Source: Pseudosporangium ferrugineum (GTDB taxonomy: Bacteria > Actinomycetota > Actinomycetes > Mycobacteriales > Micromonosporaceae). Taken from it: 64,000 bases of DNA. This document shows, in pieces, positions 1-7,245 of this stretch (within the stretch, counting starts at the first letter, position 1; each line of letters begins with the position of its first letter). The notes beneath the pieces are model-generated. The model saw only the letters and a list, made by a program, of their open reading frames with translations, had not been told where the DNA came from and searched no databases. The stretch lies in contig NZ_PVZG01000014.1 in assembly GCF_003002065.1 (NCBI RefSeq), positions 1 to 64,000 on the forward strand, given 5' to 3'. Both the position numbers and the translations under genes were made by a program.

Positions 1-485
1 ACAGCCTGCTCCACCACCAGGTCGGTCAACTGCCGCGGACCGAGAGACTGCACGGCCCGCAGAAAGTCCGCACGCTCCGGCTCGACCGGTCCCGCGCCAT
101 GCGGCCTGCCCGCAGCAGAGAACCTGACGCCCGCCTCGAACGCGGACAATGCCACTGCGACAGCATGGGCACAGAAGTCGTCCTCAACAGGCCCGACCTC
201 GCAATCGCAGTCCCCGATCAATGCCTGATCGACCACACCAACCCACGGCTGGAACCGGATCCCGTCATCGCGGACCACCGCCCGAGCACTGCCACCCACC
301 GCTTCCAGGTCTCCCACGCCTTCATCCCGGAGCAATCGCTCAGCAGCACCGACCACCTGCGCCGAGATCGAACTGCGAAACGCGGAAACATCGATACGAA
401 CTGCCACGTGCGCCGACGATACCGCCACCGCCTTGAAGCAGAACAGAAGCGCGGAACCCGACCATCTCCTCGAACCGTGAGCCAT
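1..485 (-). CDS. SWIM zinc-finger protein, N-terminal part (runs off the window)
   Basis: The minus strand is open from about 485 to the window edge. It reads VRIDVSAFRSS near the start and later GDCDCEVG followed by DFCAHAVAVAL, the CxCx(n)CxH signature of a SWIM zinc finger. The GDLEAVGGSARAVVRD and FQPWVGVV stretches before it resemble the N-termini of actinobacterial SWIM proteins as I know them. SWIM domains are predicted nucleic-acid or protein binding modules; the function of this family is unknown. The start is uncertain: an ATG at 485 or a GTG at 407 are both in frame, and neither has a strong ribosome-binding site. The C-terminal part lies outside the window. Confidence 0.7.
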   Translation of the reverse strand, partial: MAHGSRRWSGSALLFCFKAVAVSSAHVAVRIDVSAFRSSISAQVVGAAERLLRDEGVGDLEAVGGSARAVVRDDGIRFQPWVGVVDQALIGDCDCEVGPVEDDFCAHAVAVALSAFEAGVRFSAAGRPHGAGPVEPERADFLRAVQSLGPRQLTDLVVEQA

Positions 486-833
486 CCATGCCGACTGCCA
501 GAACCAGGCGAACTGTCGACCGGAGACCCGACCGACGGTTCGCATGCAAGATCAACGCGGGCCGGACGTTGCACCATGCGAACCGCCCCATCGGCGTTCC
601 GGGCGCCCCACTGCCGGGGCGTTTTACCAGCTCAAGGGCGTGTGAGCGATCCGATGGCCGGCTGTGAAGACCTCGCCACTCATCTCCGACAGCCAGCGGA
701 CGTCTCCTCATTTCAGCATGACGAGGGACGCTTCCGACCGAGCTGGTGTCGCGTAGCCGACTCATTCCACCCGGCGCGGCGCCTTGACCCGTCTCGTTGA
801 GTTGAGTGACCGCAACACGAGAGGAATCAGCAG
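486..833. other. Intergenic region, no convincing gene
   Basis: This roughly 350-base gap separates the SWIM gene from the DUF6907-type gene. Open frames here have the arginine- and proline-rich look of shadow translations and no recognisable domain. A likely ribosome-binding site (GAGAGGAAT) just before 834 belongs to the next gene. The divergent promoters of the two flanking genes must lie here, but I cannot place them. Confidence 0.5.
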
Positions 834-1268
834 ATGGACTCGGACGATCGTTTCACTCAAGGATTCAAGGCTGGAGCTGCGCTGCACGTTGGGCGCTTCC
901 GTACCGGAACTGGAGGGCGCCCGTTCTGGCAGGAAGCGCCGTGCCCGACCTGGTGTGCCGAGCAGCACTCGGACGGCGAGATGTATGACGACCGCTCTCA
1001 CTTCACCGACGAGGAATCGGTGACGCTGTCGACCGAGCGGTTCACCGGATCCGGCCCTTCGGAACTGCGGCTGAGCCTATGGCAGCACTACCGCGAGCAA
1101 GAGCCGCGACTCTCCCTGCACAAAGACGAATCTCACGGCATCTACCTCACGCTGTCCGAGGCAATCCGGCTGTCGGAGGCACTCGCGCAGCTTGCCACGG
1201 TCGCTATCGAATCGGCCGAACCGCCTACTTCCGAACGCCCTAAGCGCGCACTCAAGTCAGCCGCGTAG
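834..1268 (+). CDS. DUF6907-like small protein
   Basis: A 144-residue protein with the pattern CPTWCAEQH (about residues 41-49), then an acidic stretch and a C-terminal helix LTLSEAIRLSEALAQLA. This Cys-x2-Cys...His layout with a terminal amphipathic helix is typical of actinobacterial DUF6907 proteins, which have no assigned function. The Cys/His pair could bind a metal. The ATG at 834 is preceded by GAGAGGAAT at good spacing and the gene is followed by a hairpin, so it is probably monocistronic. Such genes are common in actinomycete accessory and plasmid-derived regions, which fits the neighbouring IS element and broken toxin gene. Confidence 0.65.
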   Translation: MDSDDRFTQGFKAGAALHVGRFRTGTGGRPFWQEAPCPTWCAEQHSDGEMYDDRSHFTDEESVTLSTERFTGSGPSELRLSLWQHYREQEPRLSLHKDESHGIYLTLSEAIRLSEALAQLATVAIESAEPPTSERPKRALKSAA

Positions 1269-1274
1269 GCAGTT

Positions 1275-1306
1275 GGGTGTGCCGCATTGACTCCGGCGGC
1301 ACACCC
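1275..1306 (+). terminator. Hairpin after the DUF6907-like gene
   Basis: An 11-bp perfect inverted repeat, GGGTGTGCCGC and GCGGCACACCC, separated by 10 bases, begins 6 bases after the stop codon at 1268. There is no T-run after it, as is common for GC-rich actinobacterial terminators. Confidence 0.6.
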
Positions 1307-1354
1307 AGACTTCGGGAGGGTGCTGAACTGTTGACTTCAGAGGGCATTCGATTT

Positions 1355-2225
1355 GTACTTGATCTACTAGTACGTCCCTCTCCAGGTTGGTGTTGTTTCG
1401 TCTGTTATCCGGCGGCTGACGTTGTCGATCATCGCGATGTGGATCATGGCTTCGGAGCTGCTCGGGCGGGTCTCGTAGTCACGGGCGAGCCTGCGATGCA
1501 ACATCAGCCAGCCCAGGCTCCGTTCGACCACCCAGCGGCGTTTCACGACATGGAAGCCCCGGGTTTCGGTGTTGCGCGGCACGATCTCAGCGTCGATACC
1601 GAGCGTGGCGGCATGTTCGACGAACTGGTTCTTGAAGCCGGCATCCACCCAGGTCTTGACGACGGTGGGGTAGGCGGCTTTGAGCTGGTCCAGGGCTTGG
1701 ATGCCGGCACGGTTCTCGGTCACGGACGCGGCTACGACGATGACCACCAGAAGGAGCCCCAAGGTGTCTGTGACTACGCTGCGCTTACGGCCGACGATCT
1801 TCTTCGCGGCGTCGGTTCCCTGCGTCGAGGTCGGTGGGTTGCTGGACGTCTTCACGCTCTGTGTATCGATGACGGCGGCGGTGGGCTGCGGATCGCGGCC
1901 GGCTTTGACTCGCGCCAGGGCGGTCAGATCGACGTTGAGCTGCGCGAAGATGCCTTCGTCGCGCCAGGCGGCATAGTAGTAGTACACGGTGGTGTGTGGC
2001 GGAAAGTCATGGGGAAGGTACTTCCACGGGATCCCTGTCCGGTTGACGTAGAAAATGGCGTTGAGGACGTCGCGGACGTCGGTGCGGGCCGGCTCTCCGG
2101 TGGGCCGCCGATCGAGGCGGGCCTGCTGCCAGGCGGTCAGGGTCGGTCCGATCAGCGCCCAGCGGGCGTCGGAGATGTCGCTGGGGTAGGCGCGTCGAGC
2201 GGTCACGGTAGAGATCTACTCTGGA
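1355..2225 (-). mobile_element. IS5-family insertion sequence, ends approximate
   Basis: A single transposase gene fills nearly the whole element. AGATCT-containing sequence occurs just outside both ends (GATCTACT at 1361-1368 and 2213-2220). Because AGATCT is itself palindromic, these could be parts of terminal inverted repeats or a target duplication. I could not fix the exact ends. The element lies between the DUF6907-like gene and a degraded toxin gene, in an accessory stretch on the 3' side of a tRNA. Confidence 0.75.
1367..2206 (-). CDS. IS5-family DDE transposase
   Basis: A 279-residue, intact-looking transposase. The N-terminal part (ISDARWALIGPTL, then GIPWKYLP) is the DUF4096-type domain of IS5 transposases. 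The catalytic triad can be read as D in AVIDTQSVKTS, D in WVDAGF and E in VVERSLGWL, followed by a C-terminal HRRLARDYE motif. It starts at GTG 2206 with little upstream sequence inside the element, so expression may use a promoter at the end or outside. There is no internal stop or frameshift, so the element may still be mobile. Confidence 0.92.
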   Translation of the reverse strand: MTARRAYPSDISDARWALIGPTLTAWQQARLDRRPTGEPARTDVRDVLNAIFYVNRTGIPWKYLPHDFPPHTTVYYYYAAWRDEGIFAQLNVDLTALARVKAGRDPQPTAAVIDTQSVKTSSNPPTSTQGTDAAKKIVGRKRSVVTDTLGLLLVVIVVAASVTENRAGIQALDQLKAAYPTVVKTWVDAGFKNQFVEHAATLGIDAEIVPRNTETRGFHVVKRRWVVERSLGWLMLHRRLARDYETRPSSSEAMIHIAMIDNVSRRITDETTPTWRGTY

Positions 2226-2413
2226 CGGAGCCGCGAGGCCTGCTGTCGACATGAGCGGCGATTCAGGGTCATATCTATGTCAGACGGAATCCGCAGCGCA
2301 TGTCAAGATTAAACAGGCGCGAACTCGCCCACCAGCAGGGTGGCATATCGCAACTCAACTGGCTTATAGCATGAATAGGATGCTCCGCAAAAGGTTCATA
2401 GTAGGACACCATT

Positions 2414-2821
2414 TCATTGAATGCCCTCTGAGTTCTCCCTCCGCTTTCTCTCCGCAGCGAGCCAACCGTCGTACGCGGTCTCGGCAATCGGAATCGCCGT
2501 CCGGTATCACCGAGTCCAATCGCCAGCCTTATTCCCAGCCACCAACAGCACCGCCTGCGACCAGGGATCGAACACGAACAACATCCGGATCGCGACGTCC
2601 CGGCCCGACCTCGGCCGAAGCTCCTTGAGGTTGCCGATGCTCGATCCCTGCAACGTGTCGACCAGCGGGCGTCCCAGACCTGGCCCGACCTCAGCGAGCA
2701 TGTCGATGGCAACGTTCACCGAACGGTAGACGTCTGGGTCGGACTGCCGGAGTGCTCGCAGCTATTCCCGCACGTCATCGGTGGTCTTGATCGACCATCG
2801 ACGCGGTGAACCCTCAGGCAT
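2414..2821 (-). pseudogene. RelE/HigB-type toxin gene with two nonsense codons
   Basis: From ATG 2821 one continuous frame reads MPEGSPRRWSIKTTDDVRE, stop, LRALRQSDPDVYRSVN and on through AIDMLAEVGPGLGRPLVDT, LKELRPRSGR, AIRMLFVFDP, AVLLVAGNKAGDWTR, stop, YRTAIPIAETAYDGWLA, ending at 2414. This is the full length and order of phage-derived Gp49-like RelE/HigB toxins (about 135 residues). Both interruptions fall where the family normally carries tryptophan (REWLRAL and DWTRWYR), so each looks like TGG changed to TAG or TGA. No frameshift is needed. The downstream antitoxin gene expected for HigBA is not recognisable before the IS element. I infer a dead toxin. Confidence 0.8.
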
Positions 2822-2909
2822 GACCTGACTATAGCTCGGACTAAACAGCAGGTATGCGATTTGCGCAATGCATCAGTTGACCTGCACGGAGTTGCAGGTC
2901 GACGAGTTG

Positions 2910-2983
2910 TGGGGCGGGCGGGACTCGAACCCGCGACCGAGGGATTATGAGTCCCCTGCTCTAACCCACTGAGCTACCGCCCC
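2910..2983 (-). tRNA. tRNA with CAT anticodon (elongator Met, or Ile2)
   Basis: The minus strand folds as a complete cloverleaf: acceptor GGGGCGG pairing with CCGCCCC, D arm GCTC/GAGC, anticodon arm GGGGA-CTCATAA-TCCCT, T arm GCGGG-TTCGAGT-CCCGC, discriminator A. The anticodon is CAT. The acceptor stem starts with a G-C pair, so it is not initiator tRNA. Elongator Met is most likely, and a lysidine-modified Ile tRNA cannot be excluded by eye. CCA is not encoded. Its 3' end faces the accessory region at 1-2900. Confidence 0.93.
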
Positions 2984-3031
2984 CGTACCGGCGGCGATCC
3001 TATCTCGCGGGGTCCAGCCCAAGCCAGCGAT

Positions 3032-3196
3032 CTATCGTCCGGGGGCTTCCGGCGGCGTGTCTGTGAGCTGCTCGCCCGTGTCGTTGACCAGGGTCGGGGC
3101 CATGCTGCCGCCGTGGGCTTCCTGGGCGGGGTGGTCGTCGGCCGGGTCGCCGGGGGTCGGGCGGGGGTCCTGCTCGGCGGGCTGCTTCTCGTCCAT
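3032..3196 (-). CDS. Small acidic hypothetical protein (54 aa)
   Basis: An open frame from ATG 3196 to TAG 3032 reads MDEKQPAEQDPRPTPGDPADD and later NDTGEQLTDTPPE. The composition is acidic and proline-rich, more protein-like than the arginine-rich alternatives on either strand. It lies between the tRNA and the oxidoreductase gene, separated from the latter by the tandem repeat at 3210-3342. No domain is recognised and there is only a weak ribosome-binding site. It could be a real disordered small protein or chance. Confidence 0.4.
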   Translation of the reverse strand: MDEKQPAEQDPRPTPGDPADDHPAQEAHGGSMAPTLVNDTGEQLTDTPPEAPGR

Positions 3197-3209
3197 GGAG
3201 ACCCATTAC

Positions 3210-3342
3210 CCACCGGAGCCGGGATCAGGCCGCCCGCCGGAGCGGGGGTCAGGCCCACCGAAGCCGGGATCAGGCCCGCCGGAGCGGGGATCAGGCCCAC
3301 CGAAGCCGGGATCAAGCCGCCCGCCGGAGCGGGGATCAGGCC
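3210..3342 (-). repeat. Tandem repeat of alternating 21-24 bp units across a stop codon
   Basis: About six units alternate between CACCGAAGCCGGGATCAGGC-type and CGCCGGAGCGGGGATCAGGC-type sequences, so the higher-order period is about 42-45 bp. The stop codon of the flavoprotein gene (TGA at 3336-3338) is the GATC-containing core of the last unit; the array therefore looks like repeated duplication of the gene's own 3' end. In the transcript, units of the second type can fold a CCCGC-TCCG-GCGGG mini-hairpin. Confidence 0.85.
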
Positions 3343-4610
3343 GGCGCGCCGGCCATTGCGCCCAGGGAGGCCAGCACCGCGCCTGCCGTGCGCCAGCCGC
3401 CGGCCAGGGCGCCCTGGATCGACGGGCTGTCGCGGTGGTCGCCCGCTATGAAGAGGCCGTCGCCCAGGGTTACCGGTTTGCGGAGGTGGGACTGGGGTGG
3501 TGGGGCGGCGGGGAGGGCGTGTGGGATGGGTACCACGCTCAGAAGGTCCCAGTCGTCGGTCGGGACGCCGTACATGCGGGCCAGTTCTACGCGGATCACG
3601 GTCTCGGAGGCCTCTGAGGGGGCTGCTACGCCTACCGTCGACGCTGCGATCAGGGATTTTCCGGCTGGGGCGTATTCCGGGGCCGCGTTGGACATGACGA
3701 TCGTGTTGGCGATGATCTCGCGGCGGTCGCCGTCCAGGAGGAGGGTGGGTTCGTCGAGGGGTGCGTGGGGGGCGCCGAAGTAGTAGGTGGTCAGGCCGCG
3801 CATGTCGGGTCTCGGGAGCTTGGGGAGCAGGTTCGACGCCGTCACCGGGTCGGTGGCCACGATCGCTGCGCGGCAGCGGATCTCGCCGGCCTCGGTGACG
3901 ACCCGGCCCGGCGTGACGGCCACGGTGGGTGCGTTGACCAGGAGTTGGGGGTACGGGAGAGGGCCCGCGACCGCCGCCGGGAGCATGGCCATGCCGTTCG
4001 CCGGCACTCCGATGCGGCCTCGGGCGAACGAGCGGAGCACCATCGCCAGCACGTGGCTGGAGGTGTCCAGGGCGCGGTCGGCGAACACGCCCGACAGGAA
4101 GGGCCGGAGCACCTCCTCGATGATCCGGTGCGACAGGCCCGCCTTGCGCAGCGCCTCCTGGGCGGTCAGTTCCGGGGCTTCCAGCAGCCTGGCCGGCGGG
4201 TACGTCGCACACCGCGTGGCCAGCGCCGCGAACCGGAGGCGGTCCGCGAGGGAGCCGACGCCGCTGCTCAGGGCCTGCGGGGCGGCCATCGGGTCGCGGA
4301 GCGGGTTCTCGAGCCGGTGCAGCCGGCCGCCGCGGCGCACGAGAACGCCGGGCGTGAAGTAGCGCATCTCCAGCGCGTCGACGTCGACGAGCGCGGGCAC
4401 CCTCGGGTACGCCGTGTTCAGCACCTGGAAGCCGCGGTCGAGCCGCCAGCCGTCGATCACGTCGGTGGCGACCCGGCCGCCGAGGCGGTCGGCGGCCTCC
4501 ACGAGCAGCCATTCGACGCCGGCCCGGTCCAGCCGCCGGGCAGCGGCCAGCCCGGCAAGACCGCCGCCGACGATGACGACGTCCACCTCTACCGGTTGCG
4601 ACACGGGCAC
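3336..4610 (-). CDS. FAD-dependent amine oxidase / phytoene-desaturase-like oxidoreductase
   Basis: A 424-residue flavoprotein. The N-terminal dinucleotide fold reads VDVVIVGGGLAGLAAARRL (about residues 9-27), followed by the GG-doublet motif DRLGGRV typical of the amine oxidase superfamily. The C-terminal FAD-contact motif is LFIAGDHRDSPSIQGAL, the counterpart of the GD...GSI-x-GA motif. Length fits the family. The substrate cannot be told; actinobacterial relatives are annotated only as NAD(P)/FAD-dependent oxidoreductases. ATG 4610 begins just before the flavin fold. It is transcribed divergently from the GNAT gene, with a repeat-rich intergenic region between them. Confidence 0.85.
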   Translation of the reverse strand: MPVSQPVEVDVVIVGGGLAGLAAARRLDRAGVEWLLVEAADRLGGRVATDVIDGWRLDRGFQVLNTAYPRVPALVDVDALEMRYFTPGVLVRRGGRLHRLENPLRDPMAAPQALSSGVGSLADRLRFAALATRCATYPPARLLEAPELTAQEALRKAGLSHRIIEEVLRPFLSGVFADRALDTSSHVLAMVLRSFARGRIGVPANGMAMLPAAVAGPLPYPQLLVNAPTVAVTPGRVVTEAGEIRCRAAIVATDPVTASNLLPKLPRPDMRGLTTYYFGAPHAPLDEPTLLLDGDRREIIANTIVMSNAAPEYAPAGKSLIAASTVGVAAPSEASETVIRVELARMYGVPTDDWDLLSVVPIPHALPAAPPPQSHLRKPVTLGDGLFIAGDHRDSPSIQGALAGGWRTAGAVLASLGAMAGAPA

Positions 4611-4638
4611 CTCACAGGGGGACGAACGACGCAGGCCT

Positions 4639-4770
4639 CAGACTAACGGCGGACGCCGCCCCCGGCAGAGGAACGAGGGACTAACGGCGGACGCCGCCCC
4701 GGGCAGGGGAAAGCCGGGCAGGGGAAAGCCGGGCAGGGGAAAGCCGGGCAGGGAAAGCCGGGCACAGGGA
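4639..4770. repeat. Two nested tandem repeats in a divergent promoter region
   Basis: A roughly 27-base segment beginning GACTAACGGCGGACGCCGCC occurs twice, at about 4639 and 4679; each contains a GGCGG-AC-GCCGCC inverted core. It is followed by four near-perfect copies of a 15-base unit GGGCAGGGGAAAGCC. The array fills most of the space between the divergent starts at 4610 and about 4799, so copy number could affect both promoters. Confidence 0.85.
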
Positions 4771-4798
4771 CCCGGCGCAGGGAAACGTGAGGAGAGCT

Positions 4799-5428
4799 GT
4801 GAGGGTGGAGATCGAGCTGCTGAGTCCCCGGGCCGCGACCGACGCCGGGCTGGTGGCCGCGCTGACCGCCATGGTCAACCGCGCGTACGCCGACGGCGAG
4901 CAGGGGCTCTGGCGCGACAGCGTGCCCCGCACGTCCGAGGCCGACCTGGCCGGGCTCATCGCGCTCGGGGAGATCGCCGTCGCCCGGCTCAGCGGAGACC
5001 TCGCCGGTCTCGTACGCGTGCAGCAGCTCTCCCCCACCCTCGGCGAGTTCGGCCTGCTCGTCGCCGCGACGGAGCACAAGGGCGCCGGGGTGGGGCGGGA
5101 GCTCGTGCGTTTCGCCGAGGATCGGGCGCGCGGCCTGGGGCTGCCCGGCATGCAGCTCGAACTGCTCGTGCCCCGGACCGGCAGCCATCCGGTGAAGGAG
5201 TTCCTGCGCGCCTGGTACACCCGGCTCGGCTACCGGGAGGCCGGCAGCGGTGAGCTCGCCGACGCGCATCCGCAGCTGGCGCCGCTGCTCGCCGTACCGT
5301 GCACGTTCTTGATCTTTCGGAAGGACCTTCAGCGACGGCCGGCGCAACCGACGCAGGTGCGTGCGGACGGCCGGGCCGCGAGCCGTTCGGGCGGGATGGG
5401 CCGCCCGCAGTCCTCGCAGATGCCGTAG
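4799..5428 (+). CDS. GNAT-family N-acetyltransferase
   Basis: A protein of about 209 residues. The acetyl-CoA loop is visible as EHKGAGVGRELVRFAEDRA, the Q/RxxGxG/A motif region, after the beta4-strand FGLLVAATE. A C-terminal WYTRLGYRE motif is typical of GNAT folds. The substrate is unknown. In-frame GTG codons exist at 4787, 4799 and 4805. AGGAGA at 4790-4795 suits 4799 or 4805 best, so I chose 4799. The last 100 bases overlap the convergent TraR/DksA gene, and the final 33 residues look like extension beyond the folded domain. Confidence 0.82.
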   Translation: MRVEIELLSPRAATDAGLVAALTAMVNRAYADGEQGLWRDSVPRTSEADLAGLIALGEIAVARLSGDLAGLVRVQQLSPTLGEFGLLVAATEHKGAGVGRELVRFAEDRARGLGLPGMQLELLVPRTGSHPVKEFLRAWYTRLGYREAGSGELADAHPQLAPLLAVPCTFLIFRKDLQRRPAQPTQVRADGRAASRSGGMGRPQSSQMP

Positions 5429-5679
5429 GTGCCCTCGACCCAGCGGGCCAGGGCCGAGTCGAGCTCGGTGAGCTGCCGCCGGGTGGCCTCGAGGACGGCG
5501 GTGAGCTGGGCCCGTTCGAACGCGATCGTGGCACCCTCGGGGTCGTGCTCGTCGTCGGCGTTGGACGACCGGGACGCCTCGAAGAGCCCGCGCAGGTCGG
5601 CTTCGAGCGCGGCGAGCTGCGCCTCCGCCTGGTCGCGCAGCCGCCGCAGGGATTCGTACGCGTCCGGCTCGGGGGTCAT
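5329..5679 (-). CDS. TraR/DksA-type zinc-finger protein
   Basis: A 116-residue protein: an N-terminal coiled-coil-like helical pair (residues about 8-75, rich in Leu, Glu and Arg), then a C4 zinc finger YGICEDCGRPIPPERLAAR with CVGCA. DksA/TraR proteins bind the secondary channel of RNA polymerase. Actinobacterial members of this short class are poorly characterised. ATG 5679 overlaps the TGA of the upstream membrane-protein gene by four bases, so the two are probably translationally coupled. Confidence 0.88.
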   Translation of the reverse strand: MTPEPDAYESLRRLRDQAEAQLAALEADLRGLFEASRSSNADDEHDPEGATIAFERAQLTAVLEATRRQLTELDSALARWVEGTYGICEDCGRPIPPERLAARPSARTCVGCAGRR

Positions 5680-7028
5680 TGTCTTCCGAGGAGTGCGTGG
5701 CGCGCGTCCTCGAGGAATTCGGGGATGGTCCGCAGATTGGCCACGATCGGGTACGGGCTGAGCCTCATGAACGACCAGGGGTTGATGAGGCCGATGACGG
5801 CGATGGCGGCGCCCGCCGCGAACACCGTGAAGAACAGCACCTTGAGGGTCACGAACTTGCTCGCCAGGATCGGGTACAGGAAGAAGAACAGCAGCGGCAA
5901 CAGCGGGACGAACCAGCGGATGCTGTAGCTCCATCCGCTGTAGTTGTTCGAGTAGAGCAGGTAATACGCGACGATGGGGACGGTTACCGCACAGACCACC
6001 CGGGCCTCGCGGTGGAACGGACGGCTGCCGCCCAATTCCCGCACCAGCAGCGGCAGCGCCAGGAACAGCAGCGGGTTGTAGAGCAGGAATCCGCGCCGGC
6101 CGATCAGGGCGTGGTACGTGTATTCGGCGAGGAACGCGCCCTGGTTCATGCCGGCGCCGGTGAGCGCCTGCGGTTTCCACGGCGTTCCGGGGTACTGGAA
6201 ATACGACGTGACCAGCTGCACGGGCACCAGGCTGCCGGAGATGCGGTAGTTCACCAGCAGCGCCGGGATCGCGGTGAGCGGCAGCGGCAGCAGGTACCAG
6301 GCGGCGTGGGAGCGCAGCCGCTTGTCGGCGAGAACGTAGAGGAAGAACCCGCCGAAGACGGCGAGGATCGGCACGTCGGAGCCGCCGGCGAGGGCGAAGA
6401 ACAATCCGGCGGCGAACAGGCTGCGCCCCTTGCGGAGGCCGTGCCGGGCCCGCAGCACGAAATAGAAGCCGATCGCCACCCAGGAGGCGGCCAGCGAATG
6501 GTTGTTGAACGTGGCGGACCAGGTGAAGTAGAGCGAACCGACGCCGAGCGCCAGCGTCAGCCAGATCCGCATCCGGTCGCTGAGCGGCGTGACGGTGAGC
6601 GACCGGTAGAAGGCGATCAGGCCGATCAGCCAGAGCACCTTCACCGTCAGCAGGGTGATGACGTAATAGGCCAGGTTCCAGCCGTAGCCCAGCTTCACCC
6701 CGAAAGCCGACAGCGGATAGTAGACGGCTGCCCCGATCAGCGACGGCACCGCCAGCTTGTCGGAGTAGAAGTGGCCGTCGATGAAGACCTTGTCGCCCGT
6801 ACGGTGAAAGACGGATTGATCGATCGACAGGGTGTGGAAGTCGACCAGCGACTGGATGGTCGCCATCCGGCTGGCGTCGCTCCAGCTGTTCACGGTCGGC
6901 AGGACGGTCACGATGCCGAGGATCGCCAGCCCGGCGAACACCCACAGCGCGGCGCGTGACACGGGCGCCCAGGAGGACGGCCGGCCGGCGTCGACGGCGC
7001 GCTCGACGGCTTCCGAGGTCTCGATCAT
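5676..7028 (-). CDS. Polytopic membrane protein, glycosyltransferase-39/87-like
   Basis: A protein of about 450 residues with an N-terminal cytoplasmic segment and roughly ten hydrophobic helices, for example ALWVFAGLAILGIVTVL near the start and LPLLFFFLYPILASKF near the end. The large loop after the first helix and aromatic-rich loops resemble GT-C glycosyltransferases and dolichyl-phosphate-mannose-dependent mannosyltransferases, but I see no catalytic motif that settles this. ATG 7028 has GAAGCGGGA ten bases upstream. Open frame extends to 7400, but that extension is arginine-rich and unlikely to be coding. It is coupled to the TraR/DksA gene. Confidence 0.75.
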   Translation of the reverse strand: MIETSEAVERAVDAGRPSSWAPVSRAALWVFAGLAILGIVTVLPTVNSWSDASRMATIQSLVDFHTLSIDQSVFHRTGDKVFIDGHFYSDKLAVPSLIGAAVYYPLSAFGVKLGYGWNLAYYVITLLTVKVLWLIGLIAFYRSLTVTPLSDRMRIWLTLALGVGSLYFTWSATFNNHSLAASWVAIGFYFVLRARHGLRKGRSLFAAGLFFALAGGSDVPILAVFGGFFLYVLADKRLRSHAAWYLLPLPLTAIPALLVNYRISGSLVPVQLVTSYFQYPGTPWKPQALTGAGMNQGAFLAEYTYHALIGRRGFLLYNPLLFLALPLLVRELGGSRPFHREARVVCAVTVPIVAYYLLYSNNYSGWSYSIRWFVPLLPLLFFFLYPILASKFVTLKVLFFTVFAAGAAIAVIGLINPWSFMRLSPYPIVANLRTIPEFLEDARHALLGRQ

Positions 7029-7245
7029 GCGTCCCGCTTCCACCAGGGCCGCGACGTTCGCGACCCGGGGATGATAGCCAGCCCGTTCCAGTTCCGGCCG
7101 CCGCCGGCCCGGCCCGTCGATGGACGGCCGTTGATTTTCTCTGGTGGCCAACGGTTTCTGACAATCACGCGCGCTGGTTGCAATGGTTCCGGCTCGCCGG
7201 ACGGACCACTTCCGGCGGTCGCGAACCGTGAGGAAGTGATGCGTG

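Noticed and set aside
1361..2220. 8-bp GATCTACT copies as the target-site duplication of the IS5 element
   Set aside because: The left copy overlaps the transposase stop codon and the right copy leaves only six bases before the start codon, so there would be no room for terminal repeats. The palindromic AGATCT core makes chance similarity likely.
2421..2729. Plus-strand ORF opposite the toxin pseudogene
   Set aside because: The minus strand gives a clear RelE/HigB-type sequence over the same bases, so the plus-strand frame is a shadow.
3210..3342. CRISPR array
   Set aside because: Units are contiguous 21-24 bp tandem repeats without unique spacers, and no cas genes are near. The other repeat arrays in the window fail for the same reason.
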